This document shows, piece after piece, positions 18,701 through 28,194 of a stretch of 46,958 bases of DNA (within the stretch, counting starts at the first letter, position 1; every line of letters begins with the position of its first letter). Both the position numbers and the translations under genes were made by a program. The notes below the pieces were generated by a model. The model searched no databases, was not told the origin of the DNA, and was given only the letters and a program-made list of their open reading frames with translations. Origin of the DNA: an uncultured Pirellula sp. (GTDB taxonomy: Bacteria; Planctomycetota; Planctomycetia; Pirellulales; Pirellulaceae); NCBI GenBank assembly GCA_903892355.1, contig CAITIE010000066.1, positions 1 through 46,958 on the forward strand, written 5' to 3'.

Positions 18701-21700
18701 ACACCCGAGGCCCCCGATACGACAAACAATCCCCGCAATCCAAATAGTCACACCAATAACCGCATCCATTTGGAAGCCGTTTTCCTCGGACCATCCCTTG
18801 TGGCGAACCATCGCAGGACATGGGGCTTCCGTTCCAACACGGAGTTCGAATTTCAATGGCCCGAGTTCAAGTCGCCAGAAAATGCGTTGAACGCCAAGCG
18901 ATCTCTCTGGATTCCGAATCACCTCATCGAAAAAAATCCCGTCACCCTCCAGAAAAAATGGTTTCGAGGTGACACCTCGCGAGATGCGACTCATGAGTCG
19001 ATCTGGACGATGTGGGAATGGTATCGCGAGGCGGCATCGATCATGGGTTGGCGCACTCCTCCATCAATCGATGCGACCGACTCCATCCATGGCACACCAC
19101 CATACGCATTGATTCCCGAATGGTTGAGTGGCCAATGGAGATTGGCCCGTCATGAATCGATCCATTTCAATCCGCGAGACCGAACCCCACTTAAAATTGG
19201 AGCCGCCGAAAATTCATCAAGTCTAGCATTGGTAATCGCGTTTTGCATGGTGCTTACCCCTTGGATGCTTCGCAAGGCGCCCTGGGTGGCACTCGCAGCC
19301 GCATGCGTGACATCGATTGCAGGCCACTGGTTCATCGACGAACTTGGAATCTATTTCCGATCGTCTTTGGTCGGTATAGGCCTAGGGTCACTCGTCTATC
19401 TTCTCTATCGGATGCTCTCGTCCATCGAAGCGCAGAGGAAAGGAAATCGGGCGTCACGGGCAGACCGATGGTTGCCGTGGAATGAAGCAACACTCTCTCC
19501 CGATGCGTCCAATGAATCATCGGGTGTTTCCAAGGATGGAATCAAACCTGGGATTATCTCGACGCTCTTCGCCGGCGTGATCAGTTGCGGCGCCTACTAT
19601 ACATACCACTGTAGTGAGTCCATGGGCCAGGACCCCAATAACATCACTTCGTTGGTCAGCAATTTCGATGTGATCATCCCAATCGACGATCAAGGAGAAT
19701 TGGCGGGGACTGTAGTTTACGTTCCCAAGGAAGTTGCGAATGCGATAGAAAATCAACGTCAGGCCCAAGCCAATCCGGATCGCGGCTCGTATGTAATCGC
19801 TGCAAAACATTTGCTGAGAATGGATAGTCGATCGATCGGGTTTGGAAACACTGAGCAAACCTGCAATCACATGTATGAGGTATGGATCGGCGATCTCGGC
19901 ATTTCGAAACCTTTCCGAATCGCTTTTCCAACCGATCGCTCTCGTCTGAGCCGCTTCACGGTGGACGGGAACGAAGTCCCATCGAATCGATTGACCAGGA
20001 CCGAATCGGAATTGATCTGGTACCCTGACCGCGGCGGTCGAAGAGTCTTGCAGATCGAATCCCAGACCAAGGTAGGTCCGATCGAAAACGAACGCATCCC
20101 CCCAACCAATCCTAACCAGCCCAACGAAGGTAAATCGCCTCGCGGTTGGACCGTCGAAACACCAGTCCTGCCAGCGGCCAATGCTACTCTCGAAATCGAG
20201 ACCGACGGGCAATGGACCATCGATATCTCCACCCGAGGCAAAGTTTCCAATCCTTCGATCGGTCGCTATGCCATGCAACTCGGCGGTGTCGACAAGATCT
20301 CCGGGAGTTTGACCCCCAATCCAACGGCGACGACTCGTCCCTTTGCTGCAATGCCATCGGATGCACCTGGACTGGGGGCGGATGCCCCTTTCATGAACAC
20401 AGAACTCCTGATCGATCGCGATCAACTCCTCGCGCGAACGACCATTGAGTACCCGCGAGCGTCGGATGCGGTCGGCGAGGTCGAAATCGAATCCGATTTG
20501 CAGTGGCAACCCGTTGGTACACAGTGGGGCGATGCACAGTTACTAGACGTTCGCCCAGGAAGTACACTCGATCGTAGACGATTCATTTTGAAGTGGATCG
20601 GCGAGAGCTCCGATTCGAACGCCTCCCGTCCGAACACAACTCCGACCAAGCGATCTATTGTCACGACGTGGATTCCGACCGGTGACCCACCCCTTCGAAA
20701 TGTGCTTTTCGCCGAATGCCGCGATCGACGCGTTCGTCCTGGAACACTTCGCTACGCTCGCACCGCCGGCTCCGCCTGGACCATCGACGGTATCAGTACC
20801 TGGATTCCATCGATCAATGCGAGGGAACGGATCGAATGGTCGGAATTGCTCGAAAACCCGATCGCAACAAGTCTGAAAATCCCGACGAGCGGTGGCTTTG
20901 GAGTACTACGTCAACAACCGGAGATCAAAGCTCAAAGGGCTCGTGTGACGAATCAGTGGATGGTTGGTAAGGAGCACTTTGAACTGACGTCCAAGGTCGA
21001 ATTTGCCTCACCCGTGAATAATCGAACGACCATCGTCATGAATGTCGACACTGGCTACCGAATGAACCGGGTTACCTCGCGAGGCACTGCGATACCGTTC
21101 CTCCAGTGGAATACGAATCAACGTGAGTACCTTCAAGTACTGATCGATCGTGACTCGGGCGACGTCACCGAGCTGGTGTTTCACGCCGACTCGATGGAGA
21201 GTCATTCTCTCGGATTTTCCGAACCGATCCCTTTCTGGCGGTCTGATGCGATCAGCATGACAGAGCAAACTACCGAGGTTTTCGCGAATCCAATTTGGTC
21301 AATCCAGTTGCAACAAACGGGCTCCTCAACGGAGGTGGTCCCTGTATCCGTCCAGGGCAAAGATCGCGATAAAAGCTTGCTCAATATTCCTATTTCAAAC
21401 GAACCTTCGGCAACCGACAAAGCCTTACGATTACTAGGTAATCGAATCACGCAACGCTGGCAAGGAATATTGGTCGTGCGACCAGTACGTGATGACTCAG
21501 AACAGATGGATTGGGAACTCGTAGCCCTAGCGAGTGAGTCACAACGGGTCCTTCCCTCGGTTTCAATATCAACTCCAATCGAGTTGGCGACGCGATGGTC
21601 GAGTCCGGACTCAATCATGGAAATCCCAGATCTGAACCTTGATCGCCGTATTCTCTCCGTAACACCTCAACGATTTTTCAACAATTTCGAAGGAGTACCC

Positions 21701-23239
21701 AAAGAAGTCATTGGCGCAACAAATACCAACGCGGGTATTAATGAAGCAGTTCAAAAAACGGGGCTATCGAATGCCATCCCTCAGAGCGATCCGAATCTTG
21801 ATCGAACCATATCTCCATCGGCGAATGCTGTGCCACATTCCGGTGTAACGTTTCGAATACGGTTCGCAAGTGAGTCAGGAGTGATGCTTGCTCCTTCCGA
21901 TGTGTTCAGTATCGAATCGCTCGCCAATCCGGAAGCAAAAACATGGTTTGCGATCGAAGCGCCCGAGGCCAATGAGCTCGATTTGTCGCTGTACGAAGTG
22001 CTCGATCCGATCGCCTTCAACATTGGTGCCGCCACCCCTGAATTGGATAGCGTGATCCTCGTGCGGCCAAAGAGTAAGTCGTCGACGTCGGAGTTCCGCG
22101 AAGCAAGAATGCTCGGTGCAAAGAATCAGCCGATCCTCAACAAAGACCGTTCGATCATTTCGAATACTACATGGACGTTGGCCACGCATGAACTCATCGG
22201 TCAACATGCAACAGCGCCCAATCGTCTAGTTGGTGTTTCCCAGTTTTGGTGCAGTGGGGTCAACCAAAACCCATCGAAGACTTGGCGATGGACACACGGC
22301 GATGGAATACGCTGCGAATGGGTTCGAATCAACGGCCAAAGTGTTTCCTTCCAGCAAAGAGACAACCAAATCGCCGTCCCTTTTGAGTCGGTCGGTTACC
22401 CTCTCCATGTCGAACTATGGACATCTTTCTCAATTCCCATTCAAAATGAAGTTTCGATCTTGGAGTTGAGTCAAGCCGTAGCGGTGCCGTCCGAAGGCAC
22501 GGTCCAGACTACCTACTGGCGCACTGTAGATGGGTTTCAACGAGCAGCATATTTTATGTCATCGAAATCCAGCACCAACCTGATTGCGCCGGAATTAGTC
22601 CATGGAGCCTCGACAGCCATGTGGGTTCGAGACCACGCCATCACTTCGCTGACGCTGCTTCGGGAAGCGATCTCCGACTTGGAGGAAGTGGATGAAGCCC
22701 GATTGCTTGAGGGGGACCGGGGCATTTGGATTGCGGAGTTCGCGTTGCAAAGTGCCTATTGGCTCTCGCAATGGGCTTCGGTTGGAAAGGACTCGGAATC
22801 CGCGGAATACGCGCAGGCTGTCTCGGAGTGGACAGAGATTCGATCCCGTCACCAGGCATTGATGGGGATCACAGCGGCTCGCCTCGGATACCCCCGATCC
22901 GCACAGACTCAATCGCTTGTGCCGCCATTCCCTGTTGAGTCCCGCGGCAGCTGGTCCGCGGCGTTGTCGGGGATAGGGACGTTTTGGTTGCGAACGATCG
23001 CAACCTTGATCATGATTCTGGCGATGGTTTTGAGCGCCTGGTTCTGGGACACCAACAAGGCATGGCTTGTTCAGAGTCCATGGTGGCTTTTAGCAGCGAC
23101 ATCAACGCTTACATGGTTGCTCACAGGATCGTTGCTTCCAGCGATCCTAATGATGTCGGTGGCCTTGTTGCTAGCGATCGATTCCTATTGGATTGTTAGC
23201 GAGCGATTTCGACAAACCGCGATTCGCGGACCACGGTAA
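15785..23239 (+). CDS. Giant 2484-residue two-module envelope protein, unrecognised family
   Basis: A signal peptide ([21 protein letters not shown]) is followed by ~1100 residues of beta-rich, Trp- and Pro-containing sequence. A first membrane cluster lies at ~1142-1210 ([47 protein letters not shown]), with one more span at ~1255 ([15 protein letters not shown]). A second ~1100-residue extracytoplasmic region begins [15 protein letters not shown], and a final cluster at ~2395-2470 includes [14 protein letters not shown]. It thus looks like two copies of the upstream protein's layout fused. No enzyme motif is seen. Its ATG overlaps the upstream TGA by 4 bp, with GGGAG 7 bp ahead. Its last 44 bp overlap the 3' end of rny on the other strand. 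A structural or secretion-related envelope role is only a guess. Confidence 0.9.
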   Translation: MNWASRRLLSCIAWLFLATTSIVGHAWAQDAADPQPVTQSSPPYRRLFIQQSDLPEVALEGYQPVEVTSLTETLQAYFEEQATIADQATPAQADIQSFHAIARLVGADLVSERSRITWETNLSRTGTTLALKRRLLTPWSLALDYPIFKSLELNPVALNPANAPSSTSLSNSAPSWVFDDAGRPLVRTSGPTEWFSWSLRPQKNSTPNRLNFTLSLPRSPNGCLVLQLPKSARISDSSAVARMVENWDAVAERLGTWNASEGSKDIVTGDSYWVLELSGQEQVAFSISLGSTNLLNATNPAFISDKGDSGAYFSRLIAKQSVQHLVSSELVRSLYDWEWTEYGGGDGSIKLKIPQGTRLKSLTVNDRETSLQFSDQSIEITIPKTESNRNPLGGAKLRLNAEFQTPIAALKAPRQDGAMESETLTIKPVEWLNGYTVSGSTSLIPNTPWQIRNVRTSHGKLDGTRSLAPGLLRFDYSWFHKPATLSFSMHKLDSAPHAELLTRLSTDSEQVSAIVRMQLSPVRIPGPQEIHLAADWKLDSAQITPKSIALNILPSDPKSSTILRVESTTNAETSPIQIELRVSKEIPKDPNTPLTTAPMIALPLWERRDALIMEPSSTVRLELDGDYADWIVDEEALTPWQKDRLPRLGKYLIFRMTEGNLPPLVTLLNPSIRDTKVFSRILRGGSRWTIEHEIKIPLDPPLREPIRIALEDTALMDPSSPGTQQSQLQSTQWSLRTPLGLRKLDATWELPVSPDQNTKEWIIDPAQLGLPDPNGIPATILVSSQLPAANPGMNNMDPITISLPSVIGTTTSQRWLQVDRDWYVTTDSPNAKWSFDSQGRRLLQWLPDWSTSDGSRPSPPAIKLYDSTKSSNPSQIIPNWELSVAIDASGNQKALVRAQVFALENEVFETTIDIPEGWKLDEPATRRAFQRSLSLNPWRDSNGELQTQVIGTTLKLRWLTNPYRTRISSVTPTPEAPDTTNNPRNPNSHTNNRIHLEAVFLGPSLVANHRRTWGFRSNTEFEFQWPEFKSPENALNAKRSLWIPNHLIEKNPVTLQKKWFRGDTSRDATHESIWTMWEWYREAASIMGWRTPPSIDATDSIHGTPPYALIPEWLSGQWRLARHESIHFNPRDRTPLKIGAAENSSSLALVIAFCMVLTPWMLRKAPWVALAAACVTSIAGHWFIDELGIYFRSSLVGIGLGSLVYLLYRMLSSIEAQRKGNRASRADRWLPWNEATLSPDASNESSGVSKDGIKPGIISTLFAGVISCGAYYTYHCSESMGQDPNNITSLVSNFDVIIPIDDQGELAGTVVYVPKEVANAIENQRQAQANPDRGSYVIAAKHLLRMDSRSIGFGNTEQTCNHMYEVWIGDLGISKPFRIAFPTDRSRLSRFTVDGNEVPSNRLTRTESELIWYPDRGGRRVLQIESQTKVGPIENERIPPTNPNQPNEGKSPRGWTVETPVLPAANATLEIETDGQWTIDISTRGKVSNPSIGRYAMQLGGVDKISGSLTPNPTATTRPFAAMPSDAPGLGADAPFMNTELLIDRDQLLARTTIEYPRASDAVGEVEIESDLQWQPVGTQWGDAQLLDVRPGSTLDRRRFILKWIGESSDSNASRPNTTPTKRSIVTTWIPTGDPPLRNVLFAECRDRRVRPGTLRYARTAGSAWTIDGISTWIPSINARERIEWSELLENPIATSLKIPTSGGFGVLRQQPEIKAQRARVTNQWMVGKEHFELTSKVEFASPVNNRTTIVMNVDTGYRMNRVTSRGTAIPFLQWNTNQREYLQVLIDRDSGDVTELVFHADSMESHSLGFSEPIPFWRSDAISMTEQTTEVFANPIWSIQLQQTGSSTEVVPVSVQGKDRDKSLLNIPISNEPSATDKALRLLGNRITQRWQGILVVRPVRDDSEQMDWELVALASESQRVLPSVSISTPIELATRWSSPDSIMEIPDLNLDRRILSVTPQRFFNNFEGVPKEVIGATNTNAGINEAVQKTGLSNAIPQSDPNLDRTISPSANAVPHSGVTFRIRFASESGVMLAPSDVFSIESLANPEAKTWFAIEAPEANELDLSLYEVLDPIAFNIGAATPELDSVILVRPKSKSSTSEFREARMLGAKNQPILNKDRSIISNTTWTLATHELIGQHATAPNRLVGVSQFWCSGVNQNPSKTWRWTHGDGIRCEWVRINGQSVSFQQRDNQIAVPFESVGYPLHVELWTSFSIPIQNEVSILELSQAVAVPSEGTVQTTYWRTVDGFQRAAYFMSSKSSTNLIAPELVHGASTAMWVRDHAITSLTLLREAISDLEEVDEARLLEGDRGIWIAEFALQSAYWLSQWASVGKDSESAEYAQAVSEWTEIRSRHQALMGITAARLGYPRSAQTQSLVPPFPVESRGSWSAALSGIGTFWLRTIATLIMILAMVLSAWFWDTNKAWLVQSPWWLLAATSTLTWLLTGSLLPAILMMSVALLLAIDSYWIVSERFRQTAIRGPR

Positions 23240-24971
23240 CCTTGATCTCACCCGGATAGGTGAGTTGCTCCTCGAAGGCCTTGGCGATATCTCGGCAGAC
23301 CTTGGCGGCGACGGAATCGTCGGTATCTTTCGAACTGACGATGACCCGCAACTCACGCCCAGCTTGGATCGCAAACGCTTGTTCCACACCTTGGAAATTC
23401 TTGGCAATCGATTCCAATTCCTCCATCCGCTTGATGTAGCGTTCGAGCGATTCTCGTCGAGCCCCTGGGCGGGAAGCGCTGCATGCGTCAGCGGTTGCGA
23501 CCAAAAGGGTGTACGGGTACTCGGTCGTCAGCAGATCATGGTGACCGAGCGCTGCATGGACGACATGTTCATTTTCACCACTTCGTTTGAGAAGATCAGC
23601 GCCAATCTTTGGGTGGCCTCCTTCGAGTTCATGGTCGGCGGCTTTACCGATATCATGGAGCAATCCACATCGCCGCGCGAGGTTCGCATTGAGCCCCATC
23701 ATCTCGGCCATGAGACCGGACAGGAATGCCACTTCAACGCTGTGCCGAAGCACATTTTGGGAGTAACTGGTCCTGAAATGAAGTCGTCCCAGCATGTCGA
23801 TCACGCGTTCATGAAGTCCTTGGATGTTGACTTCTTGCGCTGCTTCCTCGCCCTTTCTGCGGATAAAGGCTTCCATTTCCTTTTCCGTGGCTGCGATTAC
23901 TTCTTCGATGCGCGTCGGGTGAATCCGTCCGTCGGTGACTAATTTCGCCATCGACTGGCGAGCGATCTCGCGTCGAACTGGGTCAAATCCACTGACGATG
24001 ACCACACCTGGCGTATCATCGATGATCAAATCGCACCCCGAGGATTTTTCAAACGCGCGAATATTGCGTCCTTCGCGCCCGATGATACGTCCCTTCATGT
24101 CGTCATTGGGAATATCGATAGTCGATGTGGTACTTTCCGCCGTTTGCGAGGATGCATACCGCTGCATTGCAGTCAACAAGATATCCTGTGCTTTTTGCTG
24201 AGCGATCTCGGTGACTTTCTTCTCATGCTTGAGAATGACGGTCCCCAGTTCTCCTTGGAGCTCTTTTTCGAGCAGTCCCATCAACTGCGTCTTTGCTTCC
24301 TCTTTCGACATCCCAGTCACACGCTGAAGATCGCTTTGAGCTTGGCTGATGAGCTTGTTGTACTGCTCCCCTTTCTTGCTCGCATCATCGAGTTTTTCTG
24401 CGAGTTTTCGCTGGGTGTTTTCGACGAGCTTTTCCTGCTTCCTCAAATCATCGCTGGCCTGCTTGATCGAACTCTCTTTCTGGACGAGTTGGGTCTCTCG
24501 GGATCGGAGTTCCTCGCGCTGCTGTTTCATTTCGCTATCGAACTGCGACTGCAACTGCAGGAGCTTTTCTTTCTTCTCGAGTTCTCCCTTTTTGATCAGA
24601 TTCTCCGACTCGACTTTGGCTTGTTCCAACTGGCGGGCAGCCTGAGTCTTGGCGTCGGTTCCCATCAAGCGATTGACGACCCATATGAGGATCGCACCGA
24701 GTACCAAGCCGACGATCGCGGGGATCAGCCAAGCCAATGGCGAACCGTTGGTAGCTTCAGTTTGAGCAAAAAGCAGTGAGTTGCAAGGTGTCTCCAAGGC
24801 ATGGAGCCAAGGGTTGGGTGTTCCATTTGGAATAGATAAATTAAGCACGCGAAAAGATCTTTCTTGGTATTCAGCGCGATCGTTACGCCTCAGGATGCGG
24901 ATCGCCCTAATTCCTATACCAAGTGACGCGTGCTTGAATGCCTTCGGATGCGAATTATGCTCCAGGTTCAT
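23196..24971 (-). CDS. rny: Ribonuclease Y
   Basis: Membrane-anchored endoribonuclease that initiates mRNA decay. Order of parts: one N-terminal membrane span ([19 protein letters not shown]); a long charged coiled coil rich in Gln, Glu and Lys; a KH RNA-binding domain ([15 protein letters not shown]); an HD phosphohydrolase domain with RHSVEVA and the metal-binding LLHDIGKA; and the conserved C-terminus EIKVTVVRE. The only in-frame ATG before the anchor is at 24971 (591 residues), longer than the usual ~520 and overlapping the stop of the small upstream gene. GTG at 24848 (550 residues) or TTG at 24797 (533 residues) is more likely; the outer bound is given because the choice is uncertain. 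Its stop lies 44 bp inside the end of the convergent giant gene. Confidence 0.95.
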   Translation of the reverse strand: MNLEHNSHPKAFKHASLGIGIRAIRILRRNDRAEYQERSFRVLNLSIPNGTPNPWLHALETPCNSLLFAQTEATNGSPLAWLIPAIVGLVLGAILIWVVNRLMGTDAKTQAARQLEQAKVESENLIKKGELEKKEKLLQLQSQFDSEMKQQREELRSRETQLVQKESSIKQASDDLRKQEKLVENTQRKLAEKLDDASKKGEQYNKLISQAQSDLQRVTGMSKEEAKTQLMGLLEKELQGELGTVILKHEKKVTEIAQQKAQDILLTAMQRYASSQTAESTTSTIDIPNDDMKGRIIGREGRNIRAFEKSSGCDLIIDDTPGVVIVSGFDPVRREIARQSMAKLVTDGRIHPTRIEEVIAATEKEMEAFIRRKGEEAAQEVNIQGLHERVIDMLGRLHFRTSYSQNVLRHSVEVAFLSGLMAEMMGLNANLARRCGLLHDIGKAADHELEGGHPKIGADLLKRSGENEHVVHAALGHHDLLTTEYPYTLLVATADACSASRPGARRESLERYIKRMEELESIAKNFQGVEQAFAIQAGRELRVIVSSKDTDDSVAAKVCRDIAKAFEEQLTYPGEIKVTVVRESRFVEIAR

Positions 24972-25260
24972 GCGGGTCGCGTGGTGCGACCATCATTCCT
25001 GAGGGACCGGGTGATCCCGAGAGAGAGCCTAAGTGCAAATGAGGAACATCAAGTCGATCTCGCAGGTGCCGTTCGTACTCCGCAGAGGATAGATTCGACG
25101 AAGGAGGTACTCCGTTCTCTTCTCTATCAGCAGGTTCCCCGCGCGATGCGAGAAGAAACTGGGGTTGCTCTACAGGAGTTGCATGCGGACCAAAAGCCAA
25201 CCAACCGATCCAGGCAAGGACCGCTAGGGCAATCAGTAATGCAGGCACCAAAAGAATCAT
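24955..25260 (-). CDS. Small single-span membrane protein upstream of rny
   Basis: A 101-residue ORF opening with a strong hydrophobic stretch ([22 protein letters not shown]), followed by a polar, Pro/Ser/Glu-rich tail. It fits a one-span membrane protein with a short exposed tail. It lies co-directionally before rny and fills an otherwise empty gap between rny and recQ. The reading frame stays open for about 45 more codons upstream of the ATG, to a TGA near 25398, and encodes a basic segment (FWKTRELNRNRFPRGSV). The true start may therefore be a non-ATG codon further up. I recognise no family. An opposing 202-codon ORF covers the same DNA but has no protein-like features. Confidence 0.5.
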   Translation of the reverse strand: MILLVPALLIALAVLAWIGWLAFGPHATPVEQPQFLLASRGEPADREENGVPPSSNLSSAEYERHLRDRLDVPHLHLGSLSGSPGPSGMMVAPRDPHEPGA

Positions 25261-25518
25261 GCGACAGCAATCTAGGAATTGGGGGACCGAGCCAGTTCGC
25301 GCGGTTACGCTTCCACGAGGAAAACGATTGCGATTCAGTTCTCGAGTTTTCCAAAACAGCCCTTCGGAACTATGGCTTCGAGAAGCGATTCACATCCCCT
25401 CTCGGCCAACCAACCGAACGACTCTGTCATCTTAGCACATGCCGACGAGGACCGGAACAACGGAGCTCGGATTCACGGAACCCGTTGCCCGTTCCCTCCG
25501 AAATGCTACGATCCGGGC

Positions 25519-27081
25519 ATGAACCAATCCCTAGGTGATTTCCCAGCTGATTTCCCAGGTGATTTCCCAGGTGAACCCATTGAGGAAATCCTACGCCAAC
25601 AGTTCCACCTGAGCCAATTCCGAGGTTTTCAGCGGCAAGTGATCGACCGCTCGATCGCGGGCGGACACTCACTGGTAATCATGCCGACGGGAGGGGGGAA
25701 ATCCCTTTGCTTTCAAATCCCTGCTGTCTATTTTTCGCGTGAAGCCGAGCGGGCAATCTCGCGCGAAGGGGAGGGGGTAACTCGACGCGAGGCCCCTCAA
25801 ACGGCCACAGCTCCGATACCGTTGACGGTGGTTTTATCCCCATTGGTCGCATTGATGAAGGACCAAGTCGACGCGTTGCGGGCTCGCGGGCTCAATGCGA
25901 CCACGATCAATTCATTGGTTTCGCGAGAGGATCGGGAACGCCGCTACCAAGGAATTGCCGAAGGGCGATACAGTTTGCTATATGTCACCCCCGAACGCTT
26001 TCGCAAGGAAGCTTTTCTCGCGGCACTCCAAAAGCGGTACGTCCCGTTACTGGCGATCGATGAAGCCCATTGCATCAGCGAATGGGGACATGACTTTCGT
26101 CCTGACTATTCCAGGGTTGCTGAGATCCGTGAGACTCTCGGGAATCCAACCACGATCGCCCTTACTGCAACTGCGACTGCCGACGTCCAAAAGGATATTC
26201 TTCGTCAGCTGAATTTACCTCGATTTGGAACCGGGCTCGACGCGTGCCAAATCTTCCACGCAGGAATCGAGCGGCCGAACCTGCGATTGCATGTCGATGA
26301 GGTCTGGGGTGATGACGATAAACTCTCGCATTTGTTAGCAATCCTCAAACGATGGCCCAACCAATCGGGCATCATCTACTTTACCTTGATCCGCACGCTA
26401 GATGCGATGAGCGAACATCTCCGACGGGCTGGAATCGAGCATGTTTGCTACCACGGTGATCTGACGCGAGCTCGACGAACCTGGGTTCAGGACCACTTCA
26501 TGTCAGGAGACTGCCCGTTGGTACTCGCGACCAATGCATTCGGAATGGGGGTCGACAAGGAGAATATTCGATTCGTCGTGCATGCGGAGGTCCCTGGGTC
26601 GATGGAATCCTATTACCAAGAAATCGGCCGCGCCGGGCGCGATGGACGCGATTCCGAATGCCGCTTGCTCTACGACCAAAACGATCTGACCACCCAGATG
26701 CAATTCGTCGTCTGGAGCAACCCGGATGCCGAGTACTATCAGACGCTCTACGACTTATTGGTTCGAGAGCAGGAGTCGATCCAGGCCTTTGGACTCGAAT
26801 GGCTGCGTGGTCGAATCAGCAATCCCAAAGCTGGTGACCGGCGATTAGAAACCGCTCTCGCAATGCTCGAGCGGTTTGAAGCGATCTCCACTGCGACCGA
26901 TGAAGGGACGATGCGCGTCATCGGCCCATTACCCGCGAGTCTCGCCGATCCAGGAACCCGAAAATCCAAATTGCTCCGGGACCAGAAGAGTCTTTTGGCT
27001 ATCGTGGAATATGCGAAGTCGAACGACTACCGGCAGTACATTGAGAATTACTTCCAACTCGCGGAGTCCGATGCGACGTGA
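25519..27081 (+). CDS. Short RecQ-family ATP-dependent DNA helicase
   Basis: A 520-residue superfamily 2 3'-5' helicase. Visible motifs are FRGFQRQVI (motif 0), Walker A PTGGGKS (~56), LSPLVALMKDQVDAL, DEAH within LAIDEAHCISEWGHDFRP (~181), ALTATAT, ATNAFGMGVDK and QEIGRAGRDG. After the core it carries a winged-helix-like stretch and ends at VEYAKSNDYRQYIENYFQL. The four cysteines of the RecQ zinc module and the HRDC domain are absent, and none appear in any frame just downstream. It resembles a short zinc-less RecQ group I recall from planctomycetes and myxobacteria rather than E. coli RecQ. The frame is open to 25279, but the ATG at 25519 sits just before the recognisable N-terminus. Residues 6-17 are a DFPG-type repeat. 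Confidence 0.88.
   Translation: MNQSLGDFPADFPGDFPGEPIEEILRQQFHLSQFRGFQRQVIDRSIAGGHSLVIMPTGGGKSLCFQIPAVYFSREAERAISREGEGVTRREAPQTATAPIPLTVVLSPLVALMKDQVDALRARGLNATTINSLVSREDRERRYQGIAEGRYSLLYVTPERFRKEAFLAALQKRYVPLLAIDEAHCISEWGHDFRPDYSRVAEIRETLGNPTTIALTATATADVQKDILRQLNLPRFGTGLDACQIFHAGIERPNLRLHVDEVWGDDDKLSHLLAILKRWPNQSGIIYFTLIRTLDAMSEHLRRAGIEHVCYHGDLTRARRTWVQDHFMSGDCPLVLATNAFGMGVDKENIRFVVHAEVPGSMESYYQEIGRAGRDGRDSECRLLYDQNDLTTQMQFVVWSNPDAEYYQTLYDLLVREQESIQAFGLEWLRGRISNPKAGDRRLETALAMLERFEAISTATDEGTMRVIGPLPASLADPGTRKSKLLRDQKSLLAIVEYAKSNDYRQYIENYFQLAESDAT
25534..25569 (+). repeat. 12-bp in-frame tandem repeat, 3 copies
   Basis: GGTGATTTCCCA, GCTGATTTCCCA and GGTGATTTCCCA follow each other directly, encoding GDFP, ADFP and GDFP at the N-terminus of the short RecQ. 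Only one base differs, so the expansion looks recent. Confidence 0.9.
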
Positions 27082-27108
27082 TCGAAGACAACCCTAAGAG
27101 CCGACGGC

Positions 27109-27134
27109 ATTATGGCCCAAAATTATGGCCCAAA
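27109..27134. repeat. 13-bp perfect tandem duplication, 2 copies
   Basis: ATTATGGCCCAAA occurs twice back to back in the short gap between the RecQ stop (27081) and the end of the convergent unknown gene (27151). The unit is not a multiple of three, which is tolerable here because the site is non-coding. Confidence 0.9.
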
Positions 27135-27150
27135 TCGCTTCATCTGGTCT

Positions 27151-27873
27151 CTAGCAATCGAACGCGAGATCACCTTCGACGTCCACATCGATCCCCAGCC
27201 GCGACTGCAGTTGGAGGAAGCTGCGTGCGAATGAGTCGCTGCTGCTATGGACATGCTCTGCTTCGGTGATGAAACGCATGCTTTCGTCTGGATAGACATC
27301 ATGCTTGATCAAAATGCGTTCGAAATTCTCTAGCGGAGATCCATAGCAAATCAGCATCTTATGCTCGTCAAATTGGATCTCTTGCTGTTTCTTTGGATTC
27401 AAGACAGCGATACCGGTGCAACCATCGTTTAGCAACATCTCTTCAAAGTCGTAGAGGATGCTCTTCAGGACGGGCAAATCGATATGCTCTCGATATAAAT
27501 CTTCGTGCTCGCCCGAGTCCCCATGATGGCTTGTTTCCAAGACGACATCGACGGTTCCTCCGAGGCAATCCAAGAGATCGATGAACAGGTCAAAGAGCCG
27601 TTCTCGAGAAGCCGATGCCATGATCACAGGGATCTTGGTGTTGGTCTTCGGATCGGTGTACGCGTCATGGCGGAAACCTTGGCGTGGAACCACCTGCAAA
27701 TCGAAGGATGGTCGAACCGCTTCGGTCAAATCGAAGGCACCATAACGGAATCGCTCCATGTGGGCCTCAAGCTCATCGCTGGTGAGCGACTCGAAACTTG
27801 AAGTAGGTATGGAACGTTGTCCGGCTTCGTTGCTCGGCGCGGCGTTGGATCGGTATCCGGGAACTAGACCCAT
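27151..27873 (-). CDS. Conserved-looking cytoplasmic protein of unknown function
   Basis: A 240-residue soluble protein with no signal peptide or membrane span. It starts with ATG at 27873; TTG at 27891 would add six residues. The first ~30 residues are Ser/Asn-rich and probably disordered. The rest has balanced composition with plausible alternating strands and helices: PVIMASASRERLFDLFIDLLDCL, VDVVLETSHH, LPVLKSILYDFEEMLLNDGCTGIAVL, EIQFDEHKMLICYG and MRFITEAEHVHSS. The C-terminus is acidic. I recognise no family. It converges on recQ with a 69-bp gap and is divergent from the transglutaminase-like operon. The long structured ORF and non-random composition support it being real. Confidence 0.75.
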   Translation of the reverse strand: MGLVPGYRSNAAPSNEAGQRSIPTSSFESLTSDELEAHMERFRYGAFDLTEAVRPSFDLQVVPRQGFRHDAYTDPKTNTKIPVIMASASRERLFDLFIDLLDCLGGTVDVVLETSHHGDSGEHEDLYREHIDLPVLKSILYDFEEMLLNDGCTGIAVLNPKKQQEIQFDEHKMLICYGSPLENFERILIKHDVYPDESMRFITEAEHVHSSSDSFARSFLQLQSRLGIDVDVEGDLAFDC

Positions 27874-28194
27874 GGAACTCGCTCGTCTCAATAGGTAATA
27901 CGAGTAAACAACAAAACAACCAACGCTGGAGGAACCTCGTAGGGTTAACCCCCGGTGTCGGGAACAACCAAAGTTAGGTCACAACCCCGAAAAGCAACTT
28001 GATTCGTTACCGTTTTCCCAGCTTTTCACCCCGTTACATTCGTTACAATCGATCCGTCATCCGTTTCCCAGTCCAACTAAACCAACCTCGAGCGAGGAAC
28101 GATTCCTACCCCAGTCCGTTCCGGGTAGTCTGGAGTGGTCCGACAACCTCCCGTTTTCCTATCCGCACCCATCTCTTCTTCCCCCAATGTCTCG
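27874..28194. other. Divergent intergenic region, no recognisable element
   Basis: About 320 bp between the unknown minus-strand gene and the transglutaminase-like gene must hold the promoters for both directions. I see no clear -10/-35 pair, RNA gene, riboswitch or operator. The GTG at 28135 could extend the plus-strand gene leftwards but gives a poor leader. Confidence 0.6.

Noticed and set aside
19517-20509. 330-codon minus-strand ORF inside the second giant gene
   Set aside because: Its translation is Arg/Asp/Cys-heavy with no coherent structure, as expected for the antisense frame of an Asp/Arg/Ile-rich gene; the plus-strand frame is continuous and protein-like.
24144-24779. 211-codon Leu-rich plus-strand ORF opposite rny
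   Set aside because: Leu/Phe richness is the antisense reading of the Glu/Lys/Gln coiled coil of RNase Y, not a membrane protein.
24930-25538. 202-codon plus-strand ORF between rny and recQ
   Set aside because: Low-complexity, charged translation without motifs; the opposite strand has a better candidate with a clear membrane span.
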